A DNA stretch of 48,472 nt from Lachnospiraceae bacterium (GTDB taxonomy: Bacteria; Bacillota; Clostridia; Lachnospirales; Lachnospiraceae), in assembly GCA_022791815.1 (NCBI GenBank), contig JAAVZU010000004.1, positions 1 to 48,472 of the forward strand, written 5' to 3'. The position numbers were made by a program, and so were the translations under genes. Within the stretch, counting starts at the first letter, position 1; every line of letters begins with the position of its first letter. Under the pieces are notes generated by a model that ran no database searches, had not been told where the DNA came from, and saw nothing but the letters and a program-made list of their open reading frames with translations. Below, piece by piece: positions 32,508 through 40,998 of this stretch.

Positions 32508-33736
32508 GCATCTTCCTCTTCCATTTGTATTCCTGCTCTCTGCATTTTCTCTACCTGTGTTAAGGTATATTTCGTTCTTTGCAAACTCCCTATTATTTTT
32601 CCTTCTTTGGTTTCTCCTTCTTCCACAAATTCATATAAGGGGACTGTTTGAATTTCTCCATTTTCACAAGACAAGACTTCCACAATACTTAACACCCGTC
32701 TTGATTTATCCCTTAATCTTCCTAAATGAACAATGATCTCCAATGCAGAAGCAATTTGCCTCCGTACTGCCATAAGAGGAATTTCCATTCCCATAAGCAC
32801 CAATGTTTCTAATCTGGATAACATATCTTCTGATGAATTGGCATGTCCTGTGCTAAGAGAACCATCATGACCAGTATTTAAAGCTGATAACATATCAATG
32901 GCTGCAGCATCCCGGACTTCGCCAACGATTATACGATCAGGCCTCATCCGCAAAGCTGATTTTATTAAATCACGAATACTAATTTCATTTTTTCCTTCCA
33001 CATTAGCATTTCTAGTTTCCAGTTTTACTAAATTAGGAATATTATTTATTTGTAATTCTGCTGAATCTTCTATCGTAATAATTCTTTCATCTTGTGGGAT
33101 ATAATTAGATAATACATTGAGAAATGTGGTTTTTCCGGAACCGGTTCCACCACTGATAAAAATATTATATTTTGCTGTTACTAGTTTTTGCAAGAAACTT
33201 GCTGTTTCTTCTGTAATAGACCCATAAGCTAATAAGTCTTCTATTTCCATTGTTTTTTCTGGGAACTTACGAATGGTTACAATAGGTCCATTCAAGGCAA
33301 CTGGCGGCAGAACTACATTTACACGGCTTCCATCCGCTAACCTGGTATCTACAATAGGATTCGCTTCATTTACAATCCGGTTAGCCTTTGACACAATCTG
33401 CTGTACCACATCTGCAAGCTTTTCTGTACTCTCAAAAGTTTTATGCCATTTCCGAATCCATCCATCTTCTTCAATAAAGATATCCTGATACCCATTTATC
33501 ATAATTTCAGTAACCTTTTTATTTTCTACCAATTCCTGTAAAACATCTAGTCTTCGTATACCATTGAAAATATCTTTCTGCATAGAAAGTTTTTCTTTTA
33601 CTGAAAAGTATTGTATTTCTTCCTCTTTGGACATTTCTATATCAATTTGTTCTAAAATTATTTGATCTGTAGTATCCTTTCCTAAATCCAATGACTTTAT
33701 CACCCGTTCTTTGATTTTTTGTGTCAATTCCATCAC
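32504..33736 (-). CDS. tadA: TadA/CpaF secretion ATPase
   Basis: 410 residues. Walker A SGGTGSGKTTFLN, Asp box TIEDSAELQ, Walker B-type MRPDRIIVGEVRDAAAIDML and His box NTGHDGSLSTGHAN are all intact, with the KVTEIMINGYQDIFIE N-terminal domain of CpaF proteins. It powers pilin extension (and possibly retraction) from the cytoplasmic side. The ATG overlaps the CpaE-like stop (ATGA). Confidence 0.96.
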   Translation of the reverse strand: MMELTQKIKERVIKSLDLGKDTTDQIILEQIDIEMSKEEEIQYFSVKEKLSMQKDIFNGIRRLDVLQELVENKKVTEIMINGYQDIFIEEDGWIRKWHKTFESTEKLADVVQQIVSKANRIVNEANPIVDTRLADGSRVNVVLPPVALNGPIVTIRKFPEKTMEIEDLLAYGSITEETASFLQKLVTAKYNIFISGGTGSGKTTFLNVLSNYIPQDERIITIEDSAELQINNIPNLVKLETRNANVEGKNEISIRDLIKSALRMRPDRIIVGEVRDAAAIDMLSALNTGHDGSLSTGHANSSEDMLSRLETLVLMGMEIPLMAVRRQIASALEIIVHLGRLRDKSRRVLSIVEVLSCENGEIQTVPLYEFVEEGETKEGKIIGSLQRTKYTLTQVEKMQRAGIQMEEEDA

Positions 33737-34764
33737 TCTTTTGTCCTCATTTCATAAATTGTGCCTTCCTCTGGAAATATTTTCCTCAATTCTTCCCCAT
33801 ACGCCCCATGTGCTAAATAATATATGTCAGCCAACTCGTCCATATATTCCATTTTAGGTAAAAGAACCATTTTTACTTTTTGTTCTAACAACTTCTGTTC
33901 TCTTTTTGAAAAGGTCTGATACCATTGGGTATTATTCTGGCTTTCCTTGAAAAATGGAACAATTATATTGGTACATTCCTCAAATAACACTGAAATTCCT
34001 TTACTTAGAAAAGTGACATCAAAGATAATCACATCATAACTAGTATATTCCTCTAAACCATGCAAAAATTGATACATATCTCCTTCCTGCATTTCTTGCA
34101 AATCCCATAAATTTGACACACCACTTAAATAATCTATATGTCCAATTGGAATAACCATTGACTTTATTTTCATTTCTAGATCGCAATGACTTTGTCCCAT
34201 ATAATAAAATAACTCAGATATTCCGTGAGCCTGCTCTTCCCTGCAGCTCTTCTCCCAAAAATATGATTTGGGAAACATTTCAAGGTTTACAACTAAAACA
34301 CTGTTATTTTCTGATAAGATAGAGCCTAGAGTAATAGCTGCTGTAGTTTTTCCTGTTCCACCATAAGGCGAAAATACTACATATTTTTTGCAAAAATGTC
34401 TTTCTTTAGGAAGATACCGAAATTCACTATCTCCATGATGGGCAAGATAAATGTCAAACACTTCCCTAAGTATATGCTCTGCAGATTGAAACTTATAAAT
34501 AACAGGATGACTATCTTCCCCTACATACTGTTCTTCTGTAAGCAGAATAGTAAAAGGAACTTTCTTGGCTGCCTCCTTATAATCACTTGTTTTTGCTGCC
34601 AAAAGGACATCCACATGATTCTCTTTCAAATAAGAATAAAGTGCATCTAATTTTGTAAAGACTCGGGTTTCAAAAAGAAAATCCTTTTTTTCTTTAATAA
34701 AATTTAAAAGTAAACCTGCATATTCTTCTTCTGGCTCTAAAATTGCCAATATTCTTTTTTCCAA
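33733..34764 (-). CDS. CpaE/TadZ-like P-loop protein
   Basis: 343 residues from a TTG at 34764 with AAGGAGG upstream. The N-terminal ~115 residues resemble a receiver-like fold. The rest is a MinD/ParA-type domain with P-loop SPYGGTGKTTAAITLG. The usual signature lysine at the first position of KGGxGKT is Tyr here, and the following D-x-D pair reads NLE, so it is a divergent ATPase. CpaE/TadZ proteins place the Tad machine in the cell. It lies between the peptidase and TadA in the operon. Confidence 0.87.
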   Translation of the reverse strand: MEKRILAILEPEEEYAGLLLNFIKEKKDFLFETRVFTKLDALYSYLKENHVDVLLAAKTSDYKEAAKKVPFTILLTEEQYVGEDSHPVIYKFQSAEHILREVFDIYLAHHGDSEFRYLPKERHFCKKYVVFSPYGGTGKTTAAITLGSILSENNSVLVVNLEMFPKSYFWEKSCREEQAHGISELFYYMGQSHCDLEMKIKSMVIPIGHIDYLSGVSNLWDLQEMQEGDMYQFLHGLEEYTSYDVIIFDVTFLSKGISVLFEECTNIIVPFFKESQNNTQWYQTFSKREQKLLEQKVKMVLLPKMEYMDELADIYYLAHGAYGEELRKIFPEEGTIYEMRTKE

Positions 34765-34788
34765 ATTTTCCCTCCTTGTACTTATTTC

Positions 34789-35301
34789 TTATACTAGTTT
34801 TGTTACTACTGCAAAAAAAGCAATTGCCATTGGGATTGCAAAGTGTATCACAGTTTTTTCATCTATTTCTTTTGTATCTATATATTTCATTATTTTTCTT
34901 CTGGCAATAACCATAAACGTGTAATTAGCAAGATACTGCAAACGATAAAACAGATTACGATGCCAAAGCATCTTTCCTAAAGAAATCACTGCACCTATGA
35001 TAAATGCAATGCATAGAATCTTAATAGTAATTGTATGTCCCCAAAAACCTCCAATTACCATAGCTAGCTTTACATCACCAGCACCAATCATGCGAACCAG
35101 TGAAAATGGAAACAGAATAAAAAAACTAATTCCGATTCCTAAAAGCCATGTTTCTAACCCTTCTCCTTTATAATAAAAGTATTGGTATAGAAAACTTACT
35201 CCCAAACCGACCAAAATTAGCTGGTTAGGAATCCGGTAACACTTCCAATCATACCACATTGCAGTAAGAAGAAGTATTCCGTTAAAAAATATTACTCCAA
35301 T
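34789..35301 (-). CDS. TadV/CpaA-type prepilin peptidase (A24)
   Basis: About 170 residues, multi-pass membrane protein. The two catalytic aspartates of aspartic prepilin peptidases are present in YDWKCYRIPN and GAGDVKLA. It removes the leaders of the Flp pilin and TadE-like proteins. The start is unusual. A perfect AAAGGAGG (35309-35316) lies 6-7 nt before an ATT codon at 35299-35301, and no ATG or GTG exists nearby before the first helix. The alternative TTG at 35325 has no ribosome site. First gene of the Tad operon. Confidence 0.88.
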   Translation of the reverse strand: MGVIFFNGILLLTAMWYDWKCYRIPNQLILVGLGVSFLYQYFYYKGEGLETWLLGIGISFFILFPFSLVRMIGAGDVKLAMVIGGFWGHTITIKILCIAFIIGAVISLGKMLWHRNLFYRLQYLANYTFMVIARRKIMKYIDTKEIDEKTVIHFAIPMAIAFFAVVTKLV

Positions 35302-35384
35302 AGATAACCTCCTTTCATCATACAAACTTCTTTATTTTTTTGGTTGCAGAGCCTGCTTACTGGCACGCTCTGACTTCACGAACA

Positions 35385-35413
35385 AGGATATTACAAAAAA
35401 TTGGGAAGGTCAA
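35385..35413 (-). promoter_or_regulatory. Candidate Tad operon promoter
   Basis: On the minus strand TTGACC (35408-35413), 17 nt, then TATCCT (35385-35390), about 70 nt before the prepilin peptidase gene. The -10 matches four of six positions. Long A/T tracts lie just upstream. Confidence 0.4.
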
Positions 35414-35558
35414 CCCTTTTTTTTATTTTTATTTTTTTTTAATATTTACTTTTTTTCCCAAAAAAAGCCATACTTCTTATATATACTCTTTCTCTACAAG
35501 TGTGACATTTTTCTTTTTTAAAATTTTATATAAAAATGTATGTGTATGACTGAACTTG

Positions 35559-35822
35559 TTACAAAAAAAAGGAAATAGCATACATTGCTGCAACTCCTGG
35601 CAGTCCCAGTAAACTCATAATCAATAAAGTCCATCCATTAATTCCAATAGAATATGGCAGACCAAAATACAAAAGTCCTGTATTGATTCCATAAGTAACT
35701 ACTGCTGCTACACATAATCTGGTAAGTATCCGAAGTAATATCCCGTTTTTTCCTATTCCTAAAATACATAAAATAATCCCCGTCACTCCTAAAATATATG
35801 GTAATCCCATTGTCTGTAACAT
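35559..35822 (-). CDS. bofA: BofA-family protein (pro-sigma-K processing inhibitor type)
   Basis: 87 residues, very hydrophobic, with the BofA family's pattern: helices near 5-20 and 28-50, GINTGLLYFGLPYSIGINGWT in between and LLGLPGVAAMYAI at the C-terminus. In Bacillus BofA holds back the SpoIVFB protease that cleaves pro-sigma-K in the mother cell during sporulation. The ATG at 35822 has AGGAGG 8 nt upstream. It is divergent from the subtilase and just upstream of the Tad operon, with no obvious terminator between. Its presence suggests an endospore-forming lineage. Confidence 0.82.
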   Translation of the reverse strand: MLQTMGLPYILGVTGIILCILGIGKNGILLRILTRLCVAAVVTYGINTGLLYFGLPYSIGINGWTLLIMSLLGLPGVAAMYAISFFL

Positions 35823-35897
35823 ATTTTATTCCTCCTACTTAAACAACTTTATAACTATTCTTAATCATGAAAAATTATGCTACTTTTTAAAAATCCA

Positions 35898-35926
35898 TTG
35901 CAGTTCTTTTCATAATATATTACAAT
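35898..35926 (+). promoter_or_regulatory. Candidate subtilase promoter
   Basis: TTGCAG (35898-35903), 17 nt, then TACAAT (35921-35926), 46 nt before the subtilase ATG. The -10 is good, the -35 only partial. Confidence 0.4.
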
Positions 35927-35972
35927 TTTATTAACAACATTTTTTTTTAGAACAAATTTAAGGAGGATTTTT

Positions 35973-38231
35973 ATGAAAAAAATTATCAGCGGATTTTTAT
36001 CTGTTTCTCTTATTACCTCAGCATTAGGTACTCTGCCAGCAACCTTTGAAGCAAAGGCAATAACTGTTTCCAGCGACTCCGCTGCATCAGTTACAGACCT
36101 GAACAAATATGAAAACAATGATATTATTATTACATATAAAAAAGATTCCAATGCTACCAAAAAGAAAACCTTAAATATTTGCGGTTTATCAAGCACTGCC
36201 ATTTCTAACGCTGAAGTGGCAAAACTTACTGATAACTCTGTTGTCTTAAAACTGGATTCTAATGACGATTTAGAAACTGCAATTGAAACATTAAGCCAGG
36301 ATAACCGTGTAGAATACATACAGCCAAATTATATTTATAAGCTATATGATACTGATGTTAATTCTATATATAGTTCTTTTTCTGAAAATACAGATTTTAC
36401 AAAACAATGGGGGCTATACAATGATGGAACAACTACATATTCTGAAAGTTCTTCCACATCTTTTTGGGGACGTCCAACACAAACTACAATTCAAGCAACA
36501 AAGGGTATAGATATTGACCTTATGAATGCTTGGAGTATTTGTGCTGCTCCTAAACGAGAAACTGTAGTAGCCATTGTTGATACAGGTGTTATGTATGATC
36601 ATGAAGATTTGATAGAACATATCTGGACAAACACAGAGGAAATTCCTGGAGATGGCATTGACAATGATGGTAATGGCTATATAGATGATATCCATGGCTG
36701 GAACTTTTATGATGAAAGTGTTTATGATCTCGACTATATATGGGGAAATAATACTACACATGTAGAAGGAAATAATACTTATTATAATAAAAACAGCAAT
36801 ATCGAAGACTCTCATGGTACTCATGGTGCTGGAACTATTGCTGCATCTAATAACAAAATAGGTACTGTTGGTATTGCTTCTAACGCAGATGTAAAAATTA
36901 TGTCTGTAAAAGCACTTGGCGGTGACGAAGGCTATGGCACTACAGAAAGTGTAGTGCAGGGCATCCAATATGCAGAAGAGAATGGTGCACATATTTGTAA
37001 TCTAAGCCTTGGCGGAGATGAGGATGATACTGCTTTACGATCTATTATAGAAAATTCTCCTATGCTCTTTACCATAGCTGCAGGAAATGGTGACTATTAT
37101 ACTGGCCGTGCCATAGATATAGATAGAACCCCAACTTATCCTGCCTCCTATGATTTTGATAACATTATTACTGTAGCAAATCTTCAATGTAATGGTAACC
37201 TACATACTACTTCTAATTATGGAGCAACCTCTGTAGATCTTGCGGCACCTGGATCTTATATTTACAGTACCAGTACAGGGGACGGAACTACCAATTCAAA
37301 TTCTTCCATTCCTGCTTCTTCTAGTTATGAGTATATGAGTGGTACATCTATGGCAGCCCCAATGGTAGCTGGTGTAGCTGCTATGCTATACTCCTGTTAT
37401 GACAATTTATCCCTGCAGGATGTAAAAAACTTAATTATGGATTCTGTAACTCCATTAGAGAACTTATCTGGAAAATGCTTATCAAAAGGTACCCTAAATG
37501 CTTATGCTGCCATACAGCTTGCAAAAAATGGTTCTATTTTACAGACAAGTACTCCAATACCAACTACATCTATTGAACCAACCATGCCAATAATGACTAC
37601 TACTATAACACCAACTACCCCTGTTATTCCTACACCATCACAAACAACAGTAGCTCCTGTTGTTACAAAAACACCTGTATATGACTTTTTAACAATTGAT
37701 AAATTAACCATATCTGGTGGTAATACATATTATATTGGTCACAGCTATACTTTTACTCCAAAAGTTTCTGGTGGAAATGGAAATTACCAATACCGATATC
37801 AAATTAGCAAAAATGGTAAAAAATATGTAAATACAACATATTCTAAAAAAACTTCTATAAAATGGACACCAACTGCATCTGGTAATTATCAGGTAAAAAT
37901 AAGTGTAAAAGACAGTAATGGATATGATGATTATTATTCCTTACAGGTTCAAGTTACAAAGCTGAAAATAAAAAGTCTAAAGACAAATAAAGCTTTAAAG
38001 AAAGGAACTACCACTAAATTTACGGCGAAAGCAAACTCTGGTTTTGGCACTCTTACCTATAAATTTACCATAAAAAAAGTAAATAGTTCCTATTCCCGTA
38101 AACAAAGTTCAAAGAAAAATGTTTTTGCTTGGAAAATACCTTCTAAAGGTACTTATAAGCTCACTCTACAAATTACTGATTCTAAAAAAAATCAGATAAA
38201 GAAAACCTACACTTTAAAAGTCAAAAAATAA
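35973..38231 (+). CDS. Exported subtilase (S8 serine protease) with C-terminal Ig-like domains
   Basis: 752 residues. Signal peptide (1-29, cut near AKA). A propeptide (about 45-125) ends VEYIQPNYIY, typical of fervidolysin-like inhibitors. The S8 catalytic domain (about 175-515) has the intact triad D203 (VAIVDTGV), H281 (DSHGTHGAG) and S459 (SGTSMAAP), with N372 as the oxyanion residue. An Asp/Asn-rich insert (GDGIDNDGNGYIDD) may bind calcium. A Thr/Pro linker (about 525-565) leads to two Ig/PKD-like domains (about 575-752) ending KVKK, similar to the end of the starch-binding protein. AAGGAGG precedes the ATG. It should be secreted or wall-bound; no LPXTG motif. Confidence 0.94.
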   Translation: MKKIISGFLSVSLITSALGTLPATFEAKAITVSSDSAASVTDLNKYENNDIIITYKKDSNATKKKTLNICGLSSTAISNAEVAKLTDNSVVLKLDSNDDLETAIETLSQDNRVEYIQPNYIYKLYDTDVNSIYSSFSENTDFTKQWGLYNDGTTTYSESSSTSFWGRPTQTTIQATKGIDIDLMNAWSICAAPKRETVVAIVDTGVMYDHEDLIEHIWTNTEEIPGDGIDNDGNGYIDDIHGWNFYDESVYDLDYIWGNNTTHVEGNNTYYNKNSNIEDSHGTHGAGTIAASNNKIGTVGIASNADVKIMSVKALGGDEGYGTTESVVQGIQYAEENGAHICNLSLGGDEDDTALRSIIENSPMLFTIAAGNGDYYTGRAIDIDRTPTYPASYDFDNIITVANLQCNGNLHTTSNYGATSVDLAAPGSYIYSTSTGDGTTNSNSSIPASSSYEYMSGTSMAAPMVAGVAAMLYSCYDNLSLQDVKNLIMDSVTPLENLSGKCLSKGTLNAYAAIQLAKNGSILQTSTPIPTTSIEPTMPIMTTTITPTTPVIPTPSQTTVAPVVTKTPVYDFLTIDKLTISGGNTYYIGHSYTFTPKVSGGNGNYQYRYQISKNGKKYVNTTYSKKTSIKWTPTASGNYQVKISVKDSNGYDDYYSLQVQVTKLKIKSLKTNKALKKGTTTKFTAKANSGFGTLTYKFTIKKVNSSYSRKQSSKKNVFAWKIPSKGTYKLTLQITDSKKNQIKKTYTLKVKK

Positions 38232-38237
38232 TTTATG

Positions 38238-38277
38238 CAGATTGCCATCTTTAAACTTTATGGCAATCTGTTTTTTT
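38238..38277 (+). terminator. Intrinsic terminator of the subtilase gene
   Basis: CAGATTGCCAT and ATGGCAATCTG form a perfect 11-bp stem followed by TTTTTTT, 6 nt after the stop. Confidence 0.93.
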
Positions 38278-38383
38278 ACAAACTTATATGTCATTATCTA
38301 TAACTCCACTATAAAAAGTTCTTATTTTGTGAAATTTCTCATATACTTTTTTCAAATCACTATTTCGCAAAAAGAGGTTTTTT

Positions 38384-39685
38384 ATGCTTCCATTACTCCA
38401 ATCATTGAATCATTTTCTTTGGAATGGTCCCATGTTATTTTTACTAATGGGAACTCATTTTTTCTTTACTTTTCGTCTTGGATTTATACAAAAAAAAGTA
38501 TTTCGGGGAATTCATTACTCTTTTACTCCTGAAAATGGAGCATCAAAAGATTTCTCTGCTTTTTCGGCATTAAGTACAACCCTCGCTGCCACTTTGGGAA
38601 CTGGCAACATTGTAGGTATTTCTACTGCCATTGCCTTAGGAGGTCCTGGTGCAGTATTCTGGTGCTGGCTTACTGGTATTCTTGGTATGGCTACCTCTTA
38701 TGCAGAATGTTATCTCAGTGTTCTTTACCGGCAGAAAGATCAAAAAGGAAAATATTTTGGAGGTCCTATGTATGTTTTAGAACATGGCTTAGGTTCTAGA
38801 ACACTTGGCATTTTCTATGCTATTTGTACTGTACTTGCCTCTTTTGGTGTAGGCTGCATCACTCAGTCCAATGCCATTACAGAAACCACTTATCATCTTT
38901 GGCATCTTTCCCCATCTCTTGTCAGTGTAATTGTTGCTGTTCTTATTGGAATGGTTTTAATTGGTGGTACAATCATGATCCAAAAAGTATGTCAGGGATT
39001 AGTTCCTTGCGTATCTATATTTTATATTGGAAGCTGTATTCTTCTGCTAATTAAAAACTATAACTACATAATTGCTGCCTTTTCCTGGATTTTAACTAAT
39101 GCTTTTTCTACACAATCTTTTGTTGGTGGTATATCAGGAGGCGGACTTATGCTTGCCACACGTTATGGAATAGCCAGAGGACTTTTCACCAACGAAGCAG
39201 GTATTGGTTCCGCTGGTATAGCAGCTGCTACCTCCTCCAATAAAAATCCCCTACGCCAGGCTTTGGTATCTATGACTGCTACTTTTTGGGATACTGTTGT
39301 TATGTGTTTAATTACGGCATTAGTGATTTTAACTCACCTGTTGCGTTATCCTGATTCTGCTGCAAATACCTCCGTTACTGGACTTACCACTCTTGCCTTT
39401 TCTGTTCTGCCCTATGGAGAAATATTACTCGGCATATCCCTGATTGCTTTTGCCCTGGCAACTTTAATTGGCTGGTCTTACTTTGGAAAAACTGCTATAT
39501 CTTACATCTTTCCTAATAACTCTAACAAGGTATACGAAACTATTTATTTAGTTATGATATTCCTTGGGGGCATTGCTTCTTTACAATATGTGTGGGAAAT
39601 GGCAGATTTACTAAATGCTTTTATGGTAATTCCTAATCTAATTGCTCTATTTTGCTTAAAAAATAAAATTATAAAAAATGAATAA
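38384..39685 (+). CDS. Sodium:alanine/glycine symporter family (AGCS) transporter
   Basis: 433 residues with about ten membrane helices. Family blocks: SALSTTLAATLGTGNIVGIS, GPGAVFWCWLTGILGMATSYAEC, KYFGGPMYVLEHGLG, TNEAGIGSAGIAAATSS. It takes up small amino acids (alanine or glycine) with Na+. The ATG at 38384 has GAGG 6 nt upstream. It is monocistronic, between two plus-strand terminators. Confidence 0.95.
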   Translation: MLPLLQSLNHFLWNGPMLFLLMGTHFFFTFRLGFIQKKVFRGIHYSFTPENGASKDFSAFSALSTTLAATLGTGNIVGISTAIALGGPGAVFWCWLTGILGMATSYAECYLSVLYRQKDQKGKYFGGPMYVLEHGLGSRTLGIFYAICTVLASFGVGCITQSNAITETTYHLWHLSPSLVSVIVAVLIGMVLIGGTIMIQKVCQGLVPCVSIFYIGSCILLLIKNYNYIIAAFSWILTNAFSTQSFVGGISGGGLMLATRYGIARGLFTNEAGIGSAGIAAATSSNKNPLRQALVSMTATFWDTVVMCLITALVILTHLLRYPDSAANTSVTGLTTLAFSVLPYGEILLGISLIAFALATLIGWSYFGKTAISYIFPNNSNKVYETIYLVMIFLGGIASLQYVWEMADLLNAFMVIPNLIALFCLKNKIIKNE

Positions 39686-39748
39686 TTTTCATGGCTGTTC
39701 TAAACCTCAAAATAAAAAAGAGGCTATCGCACTAAGTATTGAACATAC

Positions 39749-39794
39749 AAGATATAATAAATTTTAATTAAATTCTATTATATCTTATATATTT
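39749..39794 (+). terminator. Likely terminator of the symporter gene
   Basis: AAGATATAATA (39749-39759) and TATTATATCTT (39776-39786) pair perfectly, followed by ATATATTTTTTCTT. The stem is AT-rich but long. Confidence 0.6.
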
Positions 39795-39899
39795 TTTCTT
39801 AATGCAACCGCCTCCATTTACTATACAAACAAAGTGAAAAACAGATTGTGAATACATATCCCTCAATTATTAAAATACTAAGCAGGCATATCTATCAAT

Positions 39900-40727
39900 T
39901 TATTTTAAAAATAACAAAGGATTAACACTTTTTCCATCCTCTTTTACTTGAAAATACAAATTACAGCCCTCTTCTGTATAATATCTGCTTGGTTTATCAA
40001 GTTTACCAAGAGTGCTTCCCTCTTTTACGACATCTCCTTTTTTTACTGTTACATCTTTTAACTGTCCATAAATAAATTTATAACCATTTGCCTCTGCAAC
40101 TAAAGTAAGTCCTGTTTCTGTTCTTTCTGATATTTTAGTTACTTTACAATCACATGCACTTACTACTTTATCTCCTTCTTTTCCCTGAATTAAAATTGCA
40201 GGATTAACTTTGTATTGACCCAAAGTAGCAAAATAAACACTCTTATCCATACTATAGTTCATAAGTATTTCTCCCTCAACCGGCCAAGTAAGTCCTTGCT
40301 CTTTTTCACCTGGATTTAAAACAGAAACACTTTCCTCTTCTTTTGCCTTTGCCTGTTTCTTTTCTGTAATGGAAGTATCCGATTTTGGTGCACTAGTTAC
40401 AACTGGCTGTTTAACTGGTGCTTCCGTAATTATTGGGCTGTCCGTTGCCTTTGCTACTGCATTTTCCCCAGAGTTACCTTGATTTTTTGATACTGTTTCA
40501 TTTTCCATTGCTGGATTCTGTCCTTGCATTTCCTGATTATTCTGGCTCTCTACTCCTTCTTCTATGGTATGTTCACCCAATTCTGCAACCAGATTCTGTT
40601 TACTCTCTTCCTGATTTAAAACCTGATCCCTCACTGCTACTACACATAAAATAGCAAATAACCCTAGAAAGCAAGAAATATAAAAACCTTTTGCCTGATA
40701 AAAATGTTTCTTTTCTTCGTATTGCAT
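39900..40727 (-). CDS. SpoIIQ-like protein with degenerate M23 (LytM) domain
   Basis: 275 residues: one membrane helix (about 14-32), a low-complexity outside linker (35-140) and a C-terminal M23/LytM fold (145-275) with LTWPVEGEILMNYSMDKSVY and QGKEGDKVVSACDCKVTKI. The zinc ligands are missing: the H-x-G-x-D site reads VNPAILIQG and the final H-x-H site reads NLYFQV, so it is probably not an active peptidase. This form resembles Clostridial SpoIIQ-type proteins that act as scaffolds between forespore and mother cell. AGGAGG precedes the ATG. A sigma-F-like promoter upstream supports a sporulation role. Confidence 0.8.
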   Translation of the reverse strand: MQYEEKKHFYQAKGFYISCFLGLFAILCVVAVRDQVLNQEESKQNLVAELGEHTIEEGVESQNNQEMQGQNPAMENETVSKNQGNSGENAVAKATDSPIITEAPVKQPVVTSAPKSDTSITEKKQAKAKEEESVSVLNPGEKEQGLTWPVEGEILMNYSMDKSVYFATLGQYKVNPAILIQGKEGDKVVSACDCKVTKISERTETGLTLVAEANGYKFIYGQLKDVTVKKGDVVKEGSTLGKLDKPSRYYTEEGCNLYFQVKEDGKSVNPLLFLK

Positions 40728-40766
40728 TTTTTCATTCCTCCTATTACAACTTTAATGGATATTTCT

Positions 40767-40794
40767 ATTTTTACCAGTTATTTTTATTTTATAC
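40767..40794 (-). promoter_or_regulatory. Candidate sigma-F/sigma-G promoter of the spoIIQ-like gene
   Basis: On the minus strand GTATA (40790-40794), 14 nt, then GGTAAAAAT (40767-40775), close to the forespore consensus GYATA-N15-GGNNANANT. It is 40 nt before the ATG. No sigma-A promoter is apparent. Confidence 0.45.
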
Positions 40795-40840
40795 CATTAA
40801 GTACTTGTTTATTATAAATAGGAGAACATTAATTTTTCAG

Positions 40841-40873
40841 AAAGCAAAATCCCCCACAACAAACTGTGAGGGA
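40841..40873 (-). terminator. Intrinsic terminator of the uridine-kinase-like gene / operon end
   Basis: On the minus strand TCCCTCACA and TGTGGGGGA (one wobble pair) flank a 6-nt loop, followed by TTTTGCTTTC. It lies between the kinase gene and the spoIIQ-like gene. Confidence 0.8.
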
Positions 40874-40904
40874 CTCAGCTTAATAAATATGTTTTTAAAA
40901 ACTA

Positions 40905-40985
40905 ATACAAAAGTTTATTTTTACAGGATTTACTTTTTCTCAAGCCACACGCAAAGTAAATGCGTGTTTCTACCTAAATAGTTAC
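40905..40985. repeat. Intergenic repeat-like segment with ACACGCA hairpin
   Basis: On the minus strand a GTAACTATT arm is followed by the hairpin ACACGCA/TGCGTGT (7-nt loop) and an A-rich tail. The GTAACTATT arm is shared with the palindromic repeats elsewhere in the window. Its role is unknown. Confidence 0.35.
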
Positions 40986-40998
40986 ATTAAATTATATA

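Noticed and set aside
35345-35375. tRNA-like or structured RNA around CAGAGC/GCTCTG
   Set aside because: Only a 6-bp stem with a 14-nt loop; no tRNA arms, anticodon or conserved bases.
36414-36992. 192-codon minus-strand ORF inside the subtilase
   Set aside because: It is antisense to the catalytic domain with the intact triad; the Cys/Ser/Ile-rich translation is typical of shadow frames.
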